Of a stretch of DNA of 64,000 bases, positions 1 through 9,205 are shown piece by piece. Numbering within the stretch: position 1 is the first letter of the stretch; every line of letters begins with the position of its first letter. The stretch is from assembly GCF_011064595.1 (NCBI RefSeq), contig NZ_JAALJI010000015.1:62001-126000 (forward strand), in the 5' to 3' direction. The notes below the pieces were generated by a model. The model did not search any database. It saw only the letters and a program-made list of their open reading frames with translations, and was not told the DNA's origin. The translations under genes were made by a program, and so were the position numbers. This DNA is from Paludisphaera soli. Its GTDB lineage: Bacteria > Planctomycetota > Planctomycetia > Isosphaerales > Isosphaeraceae.

Positions 1-1
1 C

Positions 2-88
2 GAGGGCCCCGCCCGGGAACGCTTCCTCGCGAGCTTCCCGAACCTGGCTCGCCTCGTCAGCGCCCCCGGCGTGGCCGTCGCCCCCTGA
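2..88 (+). CDS. C-terminal tail of an unidentified protein (partial)
   Basis: An open frame enters from the left edge and ends at TGA 86-88. The 28 visible residues (ending in SAPGVAVAP) have a normal high-GC codon pattern. It converges on the sensor-kinase gene 41 bp away. Too little is visible to name a family. Confidence 0.4.
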   Translation, partial: EGPARERFLASFPNLARLVSAPGVAVAP

Positions 89-129
89 CGCCACGATCGG
101 TCCCCGGCGCGGCGGCCCGGCCCGTCCCG

Positions 130-1584
130 TCACCGCGCCGCGTCGGCCGCGGGCAGGCGGATCGTGAACCGCGAACCCCCGCCGGGGACCCCGTCGACGG
201 CGATGGTCCCGCGCGAGGCGCGGACGATCCGCTGGACGACCGAGAGGCCCAGGCCGACGCCGCCGCGCCCCAGCAACCGCGCGCGGGGGGACCGGTAGAA
301 CGGCTCGAACGCGGCGTCGCGCTCCTCCTCGGTCAGGCCGCAGCCGCGGTCCGAGACCGACAGCACGGCAGCGCCCGGCTCGCCGCGGACGGACACGACG
401 ACCGGCGTGCCGGGCTCGCTGTACTTCAGGGCGTTGTCGATCAGGTTCTCGACCGCCTGCGCCAGCAAGGGGGGATGCGCGCGGACCCAGACCGGCCTCG
501 ACTCGCCCGCCAGGCCCAGGTCCGACGCCCGGGGCCGACCGTCCCAACGCCGGAGCAGCTCCGGGAGCCACGCGGCCAGGTCGATCGGCTCCTCGCGCGG
601 TGGATCGGCCTCGGATTCGGCACGCGCCAGGAAGAGCAGCGATTCGACGATCTGGTTCAGGCGCGCGGCCTCGCGGCGGACCTGGTCGAGCGTCTGCTCG
701 TACTCCTCGGCGGGCCGGGGGCGACGACGCACCACGTCCACCAGGCTGAGCATCCCGGCGATCGGCGTCCGCAGTTGATGCGAGGCGTCGCCGGCGAACC
801 GCCGCTGGCGCTCCAGCGCCTCGCGACGCCGCTCCAGGAGCGCGTTGAAGGCCCCCGCCAGCTCCTCCAACTCGTCGCCCGTCTCCGGCGTGGGCAGGCC
901 CCCCTGATCGTCGGCGTCCCCCTTGGCGCGGGCCGCGGCCGCCAGCCGGGCGATCGGCGCCAGCGCCCGACGGCAGAGCCGGCCCCCCAGCGCGGCGCAG
1001 GCCAGCCAGGTCGACGCCGAGGCGGCCGCCAGCGTCAGCCCCAGTCGGGCGACGCCGGCGTCGACCGGCCCGGGGGCCAGGGCGGCGATCAGGATCAACT
1101 CGTCGTACTCGCCGTCGTCGGGCTCGTCGGGGTCCGGCCTCCTCCCATCCTGCCGGAGCATCTCCGCGAGCCGCAGGCGACGGCGTCCCACCCGCCAACC
1201 GGGATGGTTGGAGAAAGCCGCAGCGTCGCCCTCGGCCCCGTCGAGCGTCCCCGGAACGGCCAGCGGCGGGCTCGGGCCGGGGGCCGACTCCCAGTTCGCC
1301 GATCGGTCCACGACCCGCCCCCGGCCGTCCTGGATCGCCCAGCGGACCTGGTCGATCGCCGGGTCGACGCCCATGGTGATCCGGCGCTCCTCGGGCTTCC
1401 ACTCCAGGCCGTCCGCCTCGAAATGGACGGCCGCCTCCAGAGCCGCGAGGGTCCTCCGCATGTGGTCGTCCAGCCCGCGATGGAGATACGACCGGCCCAG
1501 CGCGTACAACGTCGCCGAGAACGCCAGGAGGACCACTGCCAGCGTCCCCAGGAAGTACAGCAGCAGCCGGGTCGCCAGGCTCAC
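130..1584 (-). CDS. Two-component sensor histidine kinase
   Basis: A 484-aa membrane histidine kinase that should autophosphorylate and pass phosphate to the adjacent response regulator. The first membrane helix is at about residues 7-28 and a second at about 178-200; the stretch between them is a periplasmic sensor of no recognised family. A HAMP-like linker follows, then the H-box (FAGDASHQLRTPI, phospho-His near 268), the N-box (ENLIDNALKYS), the G1 box (DRGCGL) and the G2 box (GVGLGLS). The layout is that of EnvZ/QseC-type kinases. Its start overlaps the response-regulator stop by 4 bp, so translation is probably coupled. The signal sensed is not evident. Confidence 0.93.
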   Translation of the reverse strand: MSLATRLLLYFLGTLAVVLLAFSATLYALGRSYLHRGLDDHMRRTLAALEAAVHFEADGLEWKPEERRITMGVDPAIDQVRWAIQDGRGRVVDRSANWESAPGPSPPLAVPGTLDGAEGDAAAFSNHPGWRVGRRRLRLAEMLRQDGRRPDPDEPDDGEYDELILIAALAPGPVDAGVARLGLTLAAASASTWLACAALGGRLCRRALAPIARLAAAARAKGDADDQGGLPTPETGDELEELAGAFNALLERRREALERQRRFAGDASHQLRTPIAGMLSLVDVVRRRPRPAEEYEQTLDQVRREAARLNQIVESLLFLARAESEADPPREEPIDLAAWLPELLRRWDGRPRASDLGLAGESRPVWVRAHPPLLAQAVENLIDNALKYSEPGTPVVVSVRGEPGAAVLSVSDRGCGLTEEERDAAFEPFYRSPRARLLGRGGVGLGLSVVQRIVRASRGTIAVDGVPGGGSRFTIRLPAADAAR

Positions 1585-2285
1585 GTCCCCTCCTCCTGGG
1601 CCGATCCGGGGGGGCGGCCGAACGAGTAGCCCCGGCCCCGGTGCGTGTGGATCAGCCGCTCGCCGTACGCCTCCAGCTTGCGGCGAAGCTCGAAGACGTG
1701 GACTTCCAGCGTGTTGGAGATCCCGTCATACCTCTCGTCCCAGACGTGCTCGTAGATCCGCGTCCGCGAGAGCACCTGCTCCGGGTGCCGCACGAAGTAG
1801 AGCAGCAGCGCGTACTCCTTGGCCGTCAGTTCGATCCCCTTGCCGGCCCGGGCGACCCGCTGGGTGGCGAGGTCGATCGCGACGTCGGCGTGGCCCAGCC
1901 GCGTCCCCCCCCTCCCCTCGCCTCGCCGCACCAGCGCATGGACCCTCGCGAGCAGCTCGTCGAACGCGAAGGGCTTGCACAGGTAGTCGTCCGCGCCGCC
2001 GTTCAGCCCCTTGACACGGTCCGAGACCGCGTCGCGAGCGGTCAGGAACAGGACGGGCGTGTCCGGGTCGCGCTCACGCAGCCGCTTGAGGATGGACAGC
2101 CCGTCCTGCGACGGCAGCCACCAGTCCAGGATGACGACGTCCCAGCCCCCCTCCGCCTGGAGGGCCCGCCAGCCGGCCTCGCCGTCGGCCTCGCGCTCGA
2201 CGGTGAATCCTTCCTCGCGCAGCCCCCGCACCAGCGACTCGCCGATGAGTTCGTCGTCCTCCACCACCAGGATTCGAATGCCCAT
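1581..2285 (-). CDS. OmpR-family response regulator
   Basis: A 234-aa DNA-binding response regulator. The receiver domain has the acidic pair in VVEDDE, phospho-acceptor Asp54 (VILDWWLP), Thr in FLTARD and Lys in CKPFAF. The C-terminal half is a winged helix (LTAKEYALLLYFVRHPE) with the family's usual ending (THRGRGYSF). It lies between a small membrane-protein gene 70 bp upstream and its partner kinase, which overlaps it by 4 bp. Three heptamer direct repeats at 2712-2739 are a plausible binding site for it. Confidence 0.95.
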   Translation of the reverse strand: MGIRILVVEDDELIGESLVRGLREEGFTVEREADGEAGWRALQAEGGWDVVILDWWLPSQDGLSILKRLRERDPDTPVLFLTARDAVSDRVKGLNGGADDYLCKPFAFDELLARVHALVRRGEGRGGTRLGHADVAIDLATQRVARAGKGIELTAKEYALLLYFVRHPEQVLSRTRIYEHVWDERYDGISNTLEVHVFELRRKLEAYGERLIHTHRGRGYSFGRPPGSAQEEGT

Positions 2286-2355
2286 GGATCGGCCCCCTCG
2301 CGCGCCCCGCGACGAGAGACGCCGCGCTTTCCTGGGATTCTATCGGCCGAGACCT

Positions 2356-2637
2356 TCACATCCAGGGACGCGTCCCGCTCGCGACCCCCGACGACGCGGG
2401 CAGGAGCCCCATCTCGTCTCGCCGATCGGCCCCGCCGCAGAGCCCGCGCCAGGCCAGTTCGTCGCGACCCGCGGAGTCGTCGACCGCCTCGGCCCAATCC
2501 TCCTCATCCTGCTCGTCCCCTTCGATGAGCAGCCGGTCGAAAAACTGGAGCACCAGGGGCCCCAATCCCAGGGCCATCCCCCAGGCCCCCACCAGGCAGG
2601 TCGGCAGCGTCAGAACCTCGAACGCCTCGTATCCCAT
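2356..2637 (-). CDS. Small membrane-associated hypothetical protein
   Basis: A 93-aa ORF with one hydrophobic segment (about residues 8-30) followed by an acidic tail. A good ribosome-binding site (GAGGGAGGA) precedes the ATG. It is the first frame downstream of the heptamer-repeat promoter and is co-directional with the two-component pair, 70 bp upstream of it. That suggests it is an accessory or target of the two-component system. No family is recognised. Confidence 0.5.
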   Translation of the reverse strand: MGYEAFEVLTLPTCLVGAWGMALGLGPLVLQFFDRLLIEGDEQDEEDWAEAVDDSAGRDELAWRGLCGGADRRDEMGLLPASSGVASGTRPWM

Positions 2638-2695
2638 GATCCATCCTCCCTCGTGTTCGACGTCCGGGGCGGGGTCGTCCCGCCCGACGTGAGGA

Positions 2696-2739
2696 AGGAT
2701 AGAGGCCCAAGCTTAGGCCGCCGTTAGGCGAGGTTAAAC
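2696..2739 (-). promoter_or_regulatory. Candidate response-regulator operator and promoter
   Basis: Read on the minus strand, three related heptamers, GTTTAAC, GCCTAAC and GCCTAAG, occupy 2739-2733, 2729-2723 and 2718-2712, with starts 10 and 11 bp apart. OmpR/PhoB-type regulators bind direct repeats spaced at about one helical turn. A TATCCT -10-like hexamer follows at 2701-2696, so the repeats would overlap the -35 region as in an activated promoter. The link to the downstream regulator is inference. Confidence 0.45.
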
Positions 2740-2857
2740 TCGGGATAATGTCGCTGAACACCAAACCGAGGATCGACTTGCGCTCGAAGGAGACCGCCTC
2801 TGACCGAAAGTGGGGCCGTGAGGGGCGACCGACGGCACGGATTCCTCGCGATGCTGA

Positions 2858-3878
2858 TCAGATCGCGTCGAACGAGGCCAACCGCGCCGCCAAGACCCAA
2901 CTCATGGGATCGTGCGCGGGCAGGCCGTGCGCCCGTCGAAGATGGGCGTCGGCCTGCGTCGAGAGCCCTTGCGCACGGGACCATTCGGCGAGGACGAAGT
3001 GGCATCCTCGGCGCTTCTCGACGGCCCGGTTGTGCTCCCAGGCGGAATCGGACTCGTTCACATCGGTCAAGGCGAGCAGTTCCGCCTCGCTGAGGTCGCC
3101 GGCGAGGAAGCGAGCCAGGGGGACCGGCCACGCCACCAGCTTCTCGTCGCGAGTCCCAGCGACCGCAGCGTCGTCCAGATACCAATCCAGGTATTCCCGG
3201 ATCGCCGCCAGCCCCAGTTGCGGCTTGCCCTCGAACCGCCGGGCGAGGTCGATCCAGACGAACCGTTCCGCCCCAAGCTCAGGAGAATACCGATACACAT
3301 GGCGGAAGTCCTGCCGGGAGAAGTCCTCGGCCGCCTCGGACCAACGCCGCTGGACGTAGCGGACGTATCCCCGATCCATCCGGGACCCATGCGCATCAGG
3401 CTGGAGGCGGATCGCCTCGTCGAAATCCTCCAGCGCCTTCCTGAGTTCCCCCTTCTTGCCCCACACCAAGGCGCGTCGGCGATGGTAATCGGGGTCGAGC
3501 GGGTCGAGCGTGATCGCCCGGCCGAAGTCGGCCAGGGCGAGGTCGTATCGATGCCACTCCTCGTGGAACGAGCCGCGAAGGGCGAACAAGGACGGACCCT
3601 CGGGGTCGAGTTCGACAGCTCGATCCAGGTCGTCCCGGGCCGAGCCGTTACCCGACATGGCGAGGAGACATCCCCGGCTCCGCCAGAAGGTCGGCTCATC
3701 GGGCTCGCGCGATCGCCTCGCTGAAATCGTCGAGGGCGAGCTGATTCCGACGTTCATCCCAGTAAATCCGCCCGCGCTCCCAGTAGAGCCAGGCGTCGGT
3801 CGGGTCGTTCTCGATGGCCCGCGTCAGTTCGTCGATATCCGCGTTCATTCGGGCGGAGGCTGATCGATCCCCCGGCAT
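2858..3878 (-). pseudogene. TPR-repeat protein gene, frameshifted
   Basis: Two overlapping frames together form one tetratricopeptide-repeat protein. The first (start 3848 or 3878) gives one TPR unit ending LALDDFSEAIARAR and stops near 3696. The second continues at once with EPDEPTFWRSRG and carries further TPR units (DLDRAVELDPEG, ALADFGRAITLDP, ALEDFDEAIRLQPDA). A one-base shift within about 3700-3715 joins them. This could be a real mutation or a sequencing error. TPR proteins act as protein-binding scaffolds; no partner is evident. No convincing ribosome-binding site is seen at either start. Confidence 0.6.
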
Positions 3879-4144
3879 GCGATGTGGAACCTGGGCGACA
3901 GGTCGTGGCCGTGCCCCGGACCCGACTCACGATAGCCCCCCGATCGCCCGCCTGCAAGCCGGGGCGAGATGGCTGGAGTCGACCACGCCCCTGAAGTCCC
4001 ATCCACGAGATGCCTTCCTGGGTTCAACCTCGTCGGGCGACGAGTTCGGCATGCCGATTGATGATCACTCAACCAGGACGGCGACGGCTCGCCGCGGAAG
4101 GGTCGGCCAGCGGACGATTCGCGATCGCGACGGGGGGAGAGGCG
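3879..4144. other. Gene-free interval
   Basis: No convincing gene, RNA or repeat is seen. The open frames here are antisense shadows typical of high-GC DNA. Confidence 0.4.
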
Positions 4145-4411
4145 ATGACGATCCGACTATCGGAGGCCGAGCGGAGCCGGATCCGCGGCATGGTCGCGCG
4201 GCCGAGGAGCCGCAGGCAGAAGTATCGCGCCGAGGCGCTGCTGGAACTGGACGAGGGGCGGCCGATCGAGGAAGTCGCGCGTCGGTTCCGCGTCGGCGTC
4301 GAGCGGGTCGAGGGGTGGGCGGAGGCGTTCTCGGCCCGCCGCCTCGCCTTCCTCGCCGAGCCCGACGCCGGCCGCCCCCGGCCGATGCCCGAGGCCGACG
4401 AGGAGGATTGA
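4145..4411 (+). CDS. Small helix-turn-helix hypothetical protein
   Basis: An 88-aa protein starting at the ATG after GGGGAGAGGCG. The segment IEEVARRFRVGVERVEGW looks like a homeodomain-like helix-turn-helix of the kind at the N-terminus of IS630-type transposases, but there is no catalytic domain. It resembles small stand-alone proteins I know from planctomycete genomes. It may bind DNA; no target is evident. Confidence 0.6.
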   Translation: MTIRLSEAERSRIRGMVARPRSRRQKYRAEALLELDEGRPIEEVARRFRVGVERVEGWAEAFSARRLAFLAEPDAGRPRPMPEADEED

Positions 4412-4697
4412 GCGACCCGCACGCCCGTCGCCGTCGATGCGGGGACGGCCGAGGTGCCGATCGCTTCACCCCCCCCATCGATCTCGAAGGCGGGCCGGCC
4501 CTGACCTTTGCTTATGGCCCAGGTCCCATGCCGCGAACCTCGCGCAGTTCGGAGGAACAAGGTATCATGGCAGCGTCCAGGAGATCGGCGAGACGGCGCG
4601 ATCGATCGCCAGGTCGACGGTTCGCTGAGCAGCCGGCGCGAACTTCCTCTACCTTCGGCAGGCTACCGATCGACCCTCGTTCCTGCGGGGCGGCACT
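4412..4697. other. Gene-free interval
   Basis: Nothing recognisable. GC is slightly lower just before the next start, which may hold a promoter, but no clear -35/-10 pair was found. Confidence 0.35.
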
Positions 4698-4973
4698 TTG
4701 GATCGCATCAAGGCGTACGTCGTACTCGTCCGGGAGTTGGAGCGGTTCCGTAGCCTCCCCCATGAGGAACTCTTGCGGCTCATAGGCGGCCCGACCATCG
4801 AGAAGACGGTGGAACATGAGGCGGGGCCGTTCGTGGTCGAAGTCCGGTTCGAGGGGGACGAGAACCGAGAAGGAACCGTCCGCATCCGCGCAACCGCCAA
4901 CGGGCCGAGTTGGTGGCGGTTGGAACGGATGGAAGAAACGGCCCTGGTCTCCCCTCCGACGGTCGAGGGATGA
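4698..4973 (+). CDS. Hypothetical protein
   Basis: A 91-aa soluble protein with a TTG start in the context ACTTTGGATCGC. An amphipathic N-terminal helix (RIKAYVVLVRELERF) precedes a beta-rich part (FVVEVRFEGD, GTVRIRATANG, WWRLER). It has no membrane segment or known motif. Codon use fits a real host gene. Function unknown. Confidence 0.5.
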   Translation: MDRIKAYVVLVRELERFRSLPHEELLRLIGGPTIEKTVEHEAGPFVVEVRFEGDENREGTVRIRATANGPSWWRLERMEETALVSPPTVEG

Positions 4974-5038
4974 ATCCGTAGCCTGTCATCGGGCGAGCGT
5001 CGGACCGCGAGGCGATCCGCCTCGACTCGGCCGGGCTT

Positions 5039-6073
5039 TCAGCTCGCCGGCGGCTTCAGGGGGCCGAGCCCCAGGACCTTCTCGACCTCTTCCGCAGCGA
5101 TCGCCAGGCGGCCGATGAGATGGCGATGCAGGTCCGTGACGCCGTCTAGCACCTGATCGGCCGCCTGCATCAATTGGATGGGGCTGTCGAGCGGCGGCAT
5201 GACCGGCAGCAGGTGCTGCTCAAGCGTGAGGGGGCCGTCGGCGTCGAGGAGCGGCGAGTGGTCGGTCGCGGCGAGGGTGCGTCGGATGGCGGCAAGCCGA
5301 TCGCCCAGCGCCCGGCAGGACTTCGCCGCCGCCTCGCCGAAGCTCTCCAGGGCCTTGGCCTTGGCCTGGACGGCCATGAGGGCGACCTGGGCAACCACCT
5401 GGTTCGCGTGCATCAGACCGGACTGGGATTCGACGACCTGCCGGGCCAGGTATGCGGCGGTCGGGTAGATGGTCCGGCTCCCGGATCGGCGCGTCGGCCC
5501 GCCGGCGACCCGCTCGGCGACGCGGTCGTCCTGGAGCAGCGCCAGGGCGATCGCCAGGCGTCGAGCGGCGGCCTCCTGGAACGGTTCGAACGCCGATTCG
5601 AGCCTTCGAATCCCCTCCTTCGCCGCCGCAAGGGCCGCCTCGGCGGCGAGGGGGGTCGCCTCCCGGAGGTCGAACTCGGCGGGCGCGATCCGCACGCCTG
5701 AGCGGAGCAGCAACGCGGCGGCCTCGGCCTTGACCGCGCGGGGCGCGAGCACGTTCAGCCGCCCCAGCGCGGCGAGATTGGCCTCCTGGGCGACCTCCAT
5801 GTCGCGTCTTGCGTCGATCAGCTCGGCCTTCGCCGCCTTGAGGTCGGCGGGCGCGACGGGGAGTTCCGGGGGGAGCGGCAACGGCTGGATCAGGCTGATC
5901 GAATCCATGAAGAATCGGTCGAACGCCTCGACGGCCTGCGGGCCGGTCGCCTCGGCGGGCGACGGGACGACGACTTCTTCCTGGCACTTCGGGCAGCGTC
6001 CACGACGTCCCGCATGGCCGTAGGCCACGCGGAAGGATCCTCGACACGACGGGCACTCGACCGCGATCGACAT
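5039..6073 (-). CDS. Zinc-ribbon protein of unknown function
   Basis: Start set at MSIAVECPSC. An N-terminal zinc ribbon (CPSC near 8-11 and CPKC near 28-31, inside ECPSCRGSF and GRCPKCQEEV) is the MJ0042-type finger common in planctomycete and myxobacterial proteins. The remaining 300 residues are Ala/Leu-rich and helical with no recognised domain. An in-frame start six codons upstream (6091) is possible but adds an unconserved MKRGCV. It is monocistronic in this window. Function unknown; the ribbon suggests protein or nucleic-acid binding. Confidence 0.65.
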   Translation of the reverse strand: MSIAVECPSCRGSFRVAYGHAGRRGRCPKCQEEVVVPSPAEATGPQAVEAFDRFFMDSISLIQPLPLPPELPVAPADLKAAKAELIDARRDMEVAQEANLAALGRLNVLAPRAVKAEAAALLLRSGVRIAPAEFDLREATPLAAEAALAAAKEGIRRLESAFEPFQEAAARRLAIALALLQDDRVAERVAGGPTRRSGSRTIYPTAAYLARQVVESQSGLMHANQVVAQVALMAVQAKAKALESFGEAAAKSCRALGDRLAAIRRTLAATDHSPLLDADGPLTLEQHLLPVMPPLDSPIQLMQAADQVLDGVTDLHRHLIGRLAIAAEEVEKVLGLGPLKPPAS

Positions 6074-6997
6074 GACGCAACCTCGCTTCACGAAGCCGTT
6101 AGACGTCCCCCCGCCCCCATCCCCGCTCGATCCGCGCGATCCATGCTACCCGTGTCGCGATTGGAAAAGCAGGCCCCCAGGCGCGGGGCAGTCGGGCCGT
6201 GGGACCACGAGGGCCCCCCCCGGCCCCCCGCCGCCCCGCACGTACGCCTTTGGGCATCGGCGCCAAGGATTCGACGAGGACTGACCGACCCGCGCGCCCG
6301 AGCCACGAGACGAGGTCGTCGCTTTCTCGCATCGCCGAGTCCTCATCCGGCCGGCCGGGCGCATCGTCCACCTAAGGGACCTTGCGCTCGCGAGGTTCCC
6401 GGCGACGGTCGGAGAGGTCGAAGCGATGCGCTGGAATGAGACGACGACGCCCGGTTCGGTCGGCCCTCCACGGGGCGATCGCCGCTGTTGCGGGTTCCGG
6501 GTCCCGAAGATCGAAGCGCTCGCGCGAGGATCGAGGCGTCCCCTCGGTCGCGAGGTCTCGGCGAGCCGGGGCCACCAATCGTTGCGACGAATCGCGCCGA
6601 ACGAACCCAATTCCTCGAAGCCAACCACGAACCTAAACCTCTACCATTCAAAATCTTACGTCAAACGAGCCAGTTTCGAGCGTGCGCAAACGAACCCAAA
6701 CCGAAGCCGATCTGGATCGGTCGACATGGGGCCGGAGTCGCGTCTCGCGCCCGGAGGCCGTCGCGTCTACGGCCGGCGGTTCGAGGTCCGGCGAACGCCG
6801 CCGACGGGGCCGAGGCGAGGGAGGTCGGGCGAATCCTCGAAAGCGCGCCGAACGAACCCAATTCCGGGGGCGGAGAACTGAGGTCAACGTCCATCGAGAA
6901 AACGACTTACGTCGATCGGGTTCATTCGCGGGTCGGTCGAACGAACCCAATATCGGGCCGGGCCGCCCCGGTGGGGTCGGGGCGGCCTTGGCCGAGC
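6074..6997. other. 0.9-kb gene-free region with repeats
   Basis: No coherent gene is seen: the long frames here are arginine-rich shadows. The segment contains several copies of an AACGAACCCAA-containing repeat (listed separately) and a short lower-GC stretch at about 6610-6700. Confidence 0.5.
6594..6951 (+). repeat. Interspersed intergenic repeat, four degenerate copies
   Basis: An identical 21-mer, beginning GCGCCGAACGAAC and ending CAATTCC, occurs at 6594-6614 and 6845-6865. Partial copies lie at 6938-6951 (CGAACGAACCCAAT) and 6689-6700 (AACGAACCCAAA). All are in the same orientation within one non-coding region. I believe similar elements recur in related genomes, but that is from memory and untested. 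Confidence 0.6.
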
Positions 6998-8428
6998 TCA
7001 GCGGAGGTAGATGGGGCGTTCGACGACGAGGCCGGGCTCGATCCTGGACTTGAGTTCGTGGGCGTCGAGGGCGAACAGGGGGCTGATCTCGATGGCGAAG
7101 GGGACGGTCCCGTCCGAGCGGCGGGGGACGACGGCGCCGGCCTGTTCGAGCCAGCCGCCGAACAGGTCGCTCATCCGCTGGTGGACGGTGGCCGGCGAGT
7201 CGGGGCCGACGGCGTTCTTGAGCGGCTCGAACTCCACGGCCCGGTCGGTCTCGACGATCACGAACCGCTCGGAGGCCGGCAGGGCGTCGAAGATGAACTG
7301 CTCGAACTTGACCGCGTTGGGCTCGGCCGGCTGGACCGTCCGGCCGTCGGGGGCGAGGAACGGGACCTTCTTGATCGCCCGGTGGAAGGGGAGCTTCAGG
7401 CCCCCCACGAGCCGCTCGACGAACGCGGTCTCGAAGGCGTGGATGGCGATGCTGCCGGCCCAGTAGGCGAGCTGGCCGTCGTCGCCGCGCTTCTCGGCGA
7501 GGGCTTTGGGGAGGTCGGAGTACTCGATGACCTGGGGGCGGTCGTCGACCAGGACGACGACGCCGACCTTCTCGTCCGGGGCCATCTTCTCGACGACCTT
7601 GAACGACATCTCGGCCTGGGCCTGGCGGTGGAGGCCGATGAAGGTCGGGTCGGCGATCTCGACCAGGGCGTTGTCGACCTGGAAGTAGAAGAGGGTCCGG
7701 ACGCCGCGATCGCCCATCTCGGCGAGGCAGCTCGGCTCGCAGCCGGCGTCGCCGGGGCCGGCCAGGGCGGCGAGCGTGCCGCCGTGGCCGTCGGGGCTCA
7801 TGGCGAGCCGGTCGCGGCCGGCGAGCAGGATCTTGCCCGTCTCCAGGTCCACGGCCGGCATCCGACCCTGGACGAAGAACCGGACGTGGTCCAGGCCGAA
7901 CCGGTCGTGCTTCTCGAAGAACTCGACCGTCGTCTCGTGGTTCTCGGGGCTGGTCATGACGTACAGCGGCGGCTGCTTGCCGTGGCGGCGGCCCAGGGCG
8001 ACGAGCTTCTCGGCGTGGATCTGGAAGAGGCTCGCGGAGGAGACCGGGCCGATCGGGAACGTCCCCTTGGGGCCGGCGAAGCCCAGCCGCGTGCCGGAGC
8101 CCCCCGCGACCAGCACCACGCCGACCTCGCCGGCGGCCAGGGCCTCCTCGCCCGCCTCGGTCGCCCGCCGCCGCGCGGCCCGCTCGCCGTCGGTCTGGGG
8201 CATCCGGACCACGTCGATGGGGAGGACCCGATCGGCCGCGACCTCGGGAGCCTCGCCGCCGCCTCGCACCAACTCGGCGATCAGGCGGTCGAGCTGCTCG
8301 AAGTCGATCGACTCGATCTCCTTCGCCAGCAACTCACGCCCGTCCTCGTCGAGGTCGTCCCAGAATTGAAGCAGATGCTCCTGACCATGCTTCCCCAGCC
8401 GTCCCGCCAGATCCTGCTTCAGAGCCAT
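6998..8428 (-). CDS. UDP-sugar pyrophosphorylase (UAP1/UGP-like, eukaryotic-type)
   Basis: A 476-aa nucleotidyltransferase of the UDPGP type 1 family, which makes UDP-GlcNAc, UDP-GalNAc or UDP-glucose from UTP and a sugar-1-phosphate. The signature loop GGSGTRLGFAGPKGTFPIG (near residues 110-128) is the N-X-G-G-T-R-L motif of this fold. Further conserved segments are PLYVMTSPENHE, the metal-site region YFQVDNAL and PNAVKFEQFIFD. Length matches the family. The start MALKQ was preferred over an upstream start because the intervening 21 residues are Arg-rich and an AGGAG lies just upstream of it. UDP-GlcNAc is the likely product, but substrate cannot be fixed from sequence. Confidence 0.88.
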   Translation of the reverse strand: MALKQDLAGRLGKHGQEHLLQFWDDLDEDGRELLAKEIESIDFEQLDRLIAELVRGGGEAPEVAADRVLPIDVVRMPQTDGERAARRRATEAGEEALAAGEVGVVLVAGGSGTRLGFAGPKGTFPIGPVSSASLFQIHAEKLVALGRRHGKQPPLYVMTSPENHETTVEFFEKHDRFGLDHVRFFVQGRMPAVDLETGKILLAGRDRLAMSPDGHGGTLAALAGPGDAGCEPSCLAEMGDRGVRTLFYFQVDNALVEIADPTFIGLHRQAQAEMSFKVVEKMAPDEKVGVVVLVDDRPQVIEYSDLPKALAEKRGDDGQLAYWAGSIAIHAFETAFVERLVGGLKLPFHRAIKKVPFLAPDGRTVQPAEPNAVKFEQFIFDALPASERFVIVETDRAVEFEPLKNAVGPDSPATVHQRMSDLFGGWLEQAGAVVPRRSDGTVPFAIEISPLFALDAHELKSRIEPGLVVERPIYLR

Positions 8429-8584
8429 CGCGCGGCATGCTCCTGATTGATCGCCTGAGCGGCGCCCGTCGCCGTGTCCTCGTCGGCGCACCCGTACAGT
8501 AGGATAACAATTTCCGGCTGCTTCGGCATCCTCGCGACCGCCCTACGCCCGATCGGGCCGGGGCCGACGCGGCGGGGTGGGCGG

Positions 8585-9170
8585 TTCAGCCGGCGTCGGC
8601 CGTCGGGCGGGCCTCCCGGGGCGTCCGGCGCAGGATCTCGGCCAGGGCCTCGGCGAGCTTCGCGTTCGCGGCGGGGGTGGAGGGCCGTCCGCGACGAAAG
8701 TCAGGCGGTTCGAGGTCGGGCAGATCGCGTCGGTATTCTGCATCACGTAGTTGGGGGGACGCCGCCGGGCCGGCGACCTTGCGGACGGCGAATCTCGGCT
8801 CGACCCCGCAAGTAGTCCACCACCTGCCCCAGCGAGTCGGCCCGGAAGAGCATCCAGCCCTGGTAGGTCAGGACCAAGAACAACCCCATGGCGAGGACCG
8901 CGCCGGCGCGGCGACCGAGGTCGAGCCTCCCGGCCGGGGTCGGCCCGTGGTAGGCCCCCCAGAGGACGAAATTTCAGGCCGCGCCGTGCCAGAGCCCCCC
9001 CCAGCAGCATGGTGATCATCAGGTTGCGACGAGGCCGACTTCCCGCCGGCCGCTTCCTCCTCCAGCCCTGGCCACGGCGCCCCGTCGCAAGGCCGCCGAG
9101 GATCAGCCCGAAGGCCCGGGGGGCGACCGGCGGGATCTCGTATTCTCCCCGCGTCTCGGGCCGCACGCCG
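8585..9170 (-). pseudogene. MBOAT-family O-acyltransferase remnant
   Basis: Pieces of a membrane-bound O-acyltransferase (AlgI/PatA-like polysaccharide acetylase) survive in different frames. RNLMITMLLGG lies near 9028-8995, followed after a one-base shift by LWHGAA, then TGA, then NFVLWGAYHG. This is the family's conserved His motif with Trp changed to a stop. Further on are LVLTYQGWMLFRADS and an intact-looking C-terminal tail LAEALAEILRRTPREARP. At least one frameshift and one nonsense codon make it non-functional. The N-terminal two-thirds are missing. Confidence 0.65.
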
Positions 9171-9205
9171 TTTCCGACGGGCGGACGCCCCGGCCCTCGG
9201 GTACC

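Noticed and set aside
923-2014. Long plus-strand frames opposite the two-component genes
   Set aside because: Arg/Pro/Ser-rich shadow frames typical of high-GC DNA; the minus-strand frames carry complete conserved domains.
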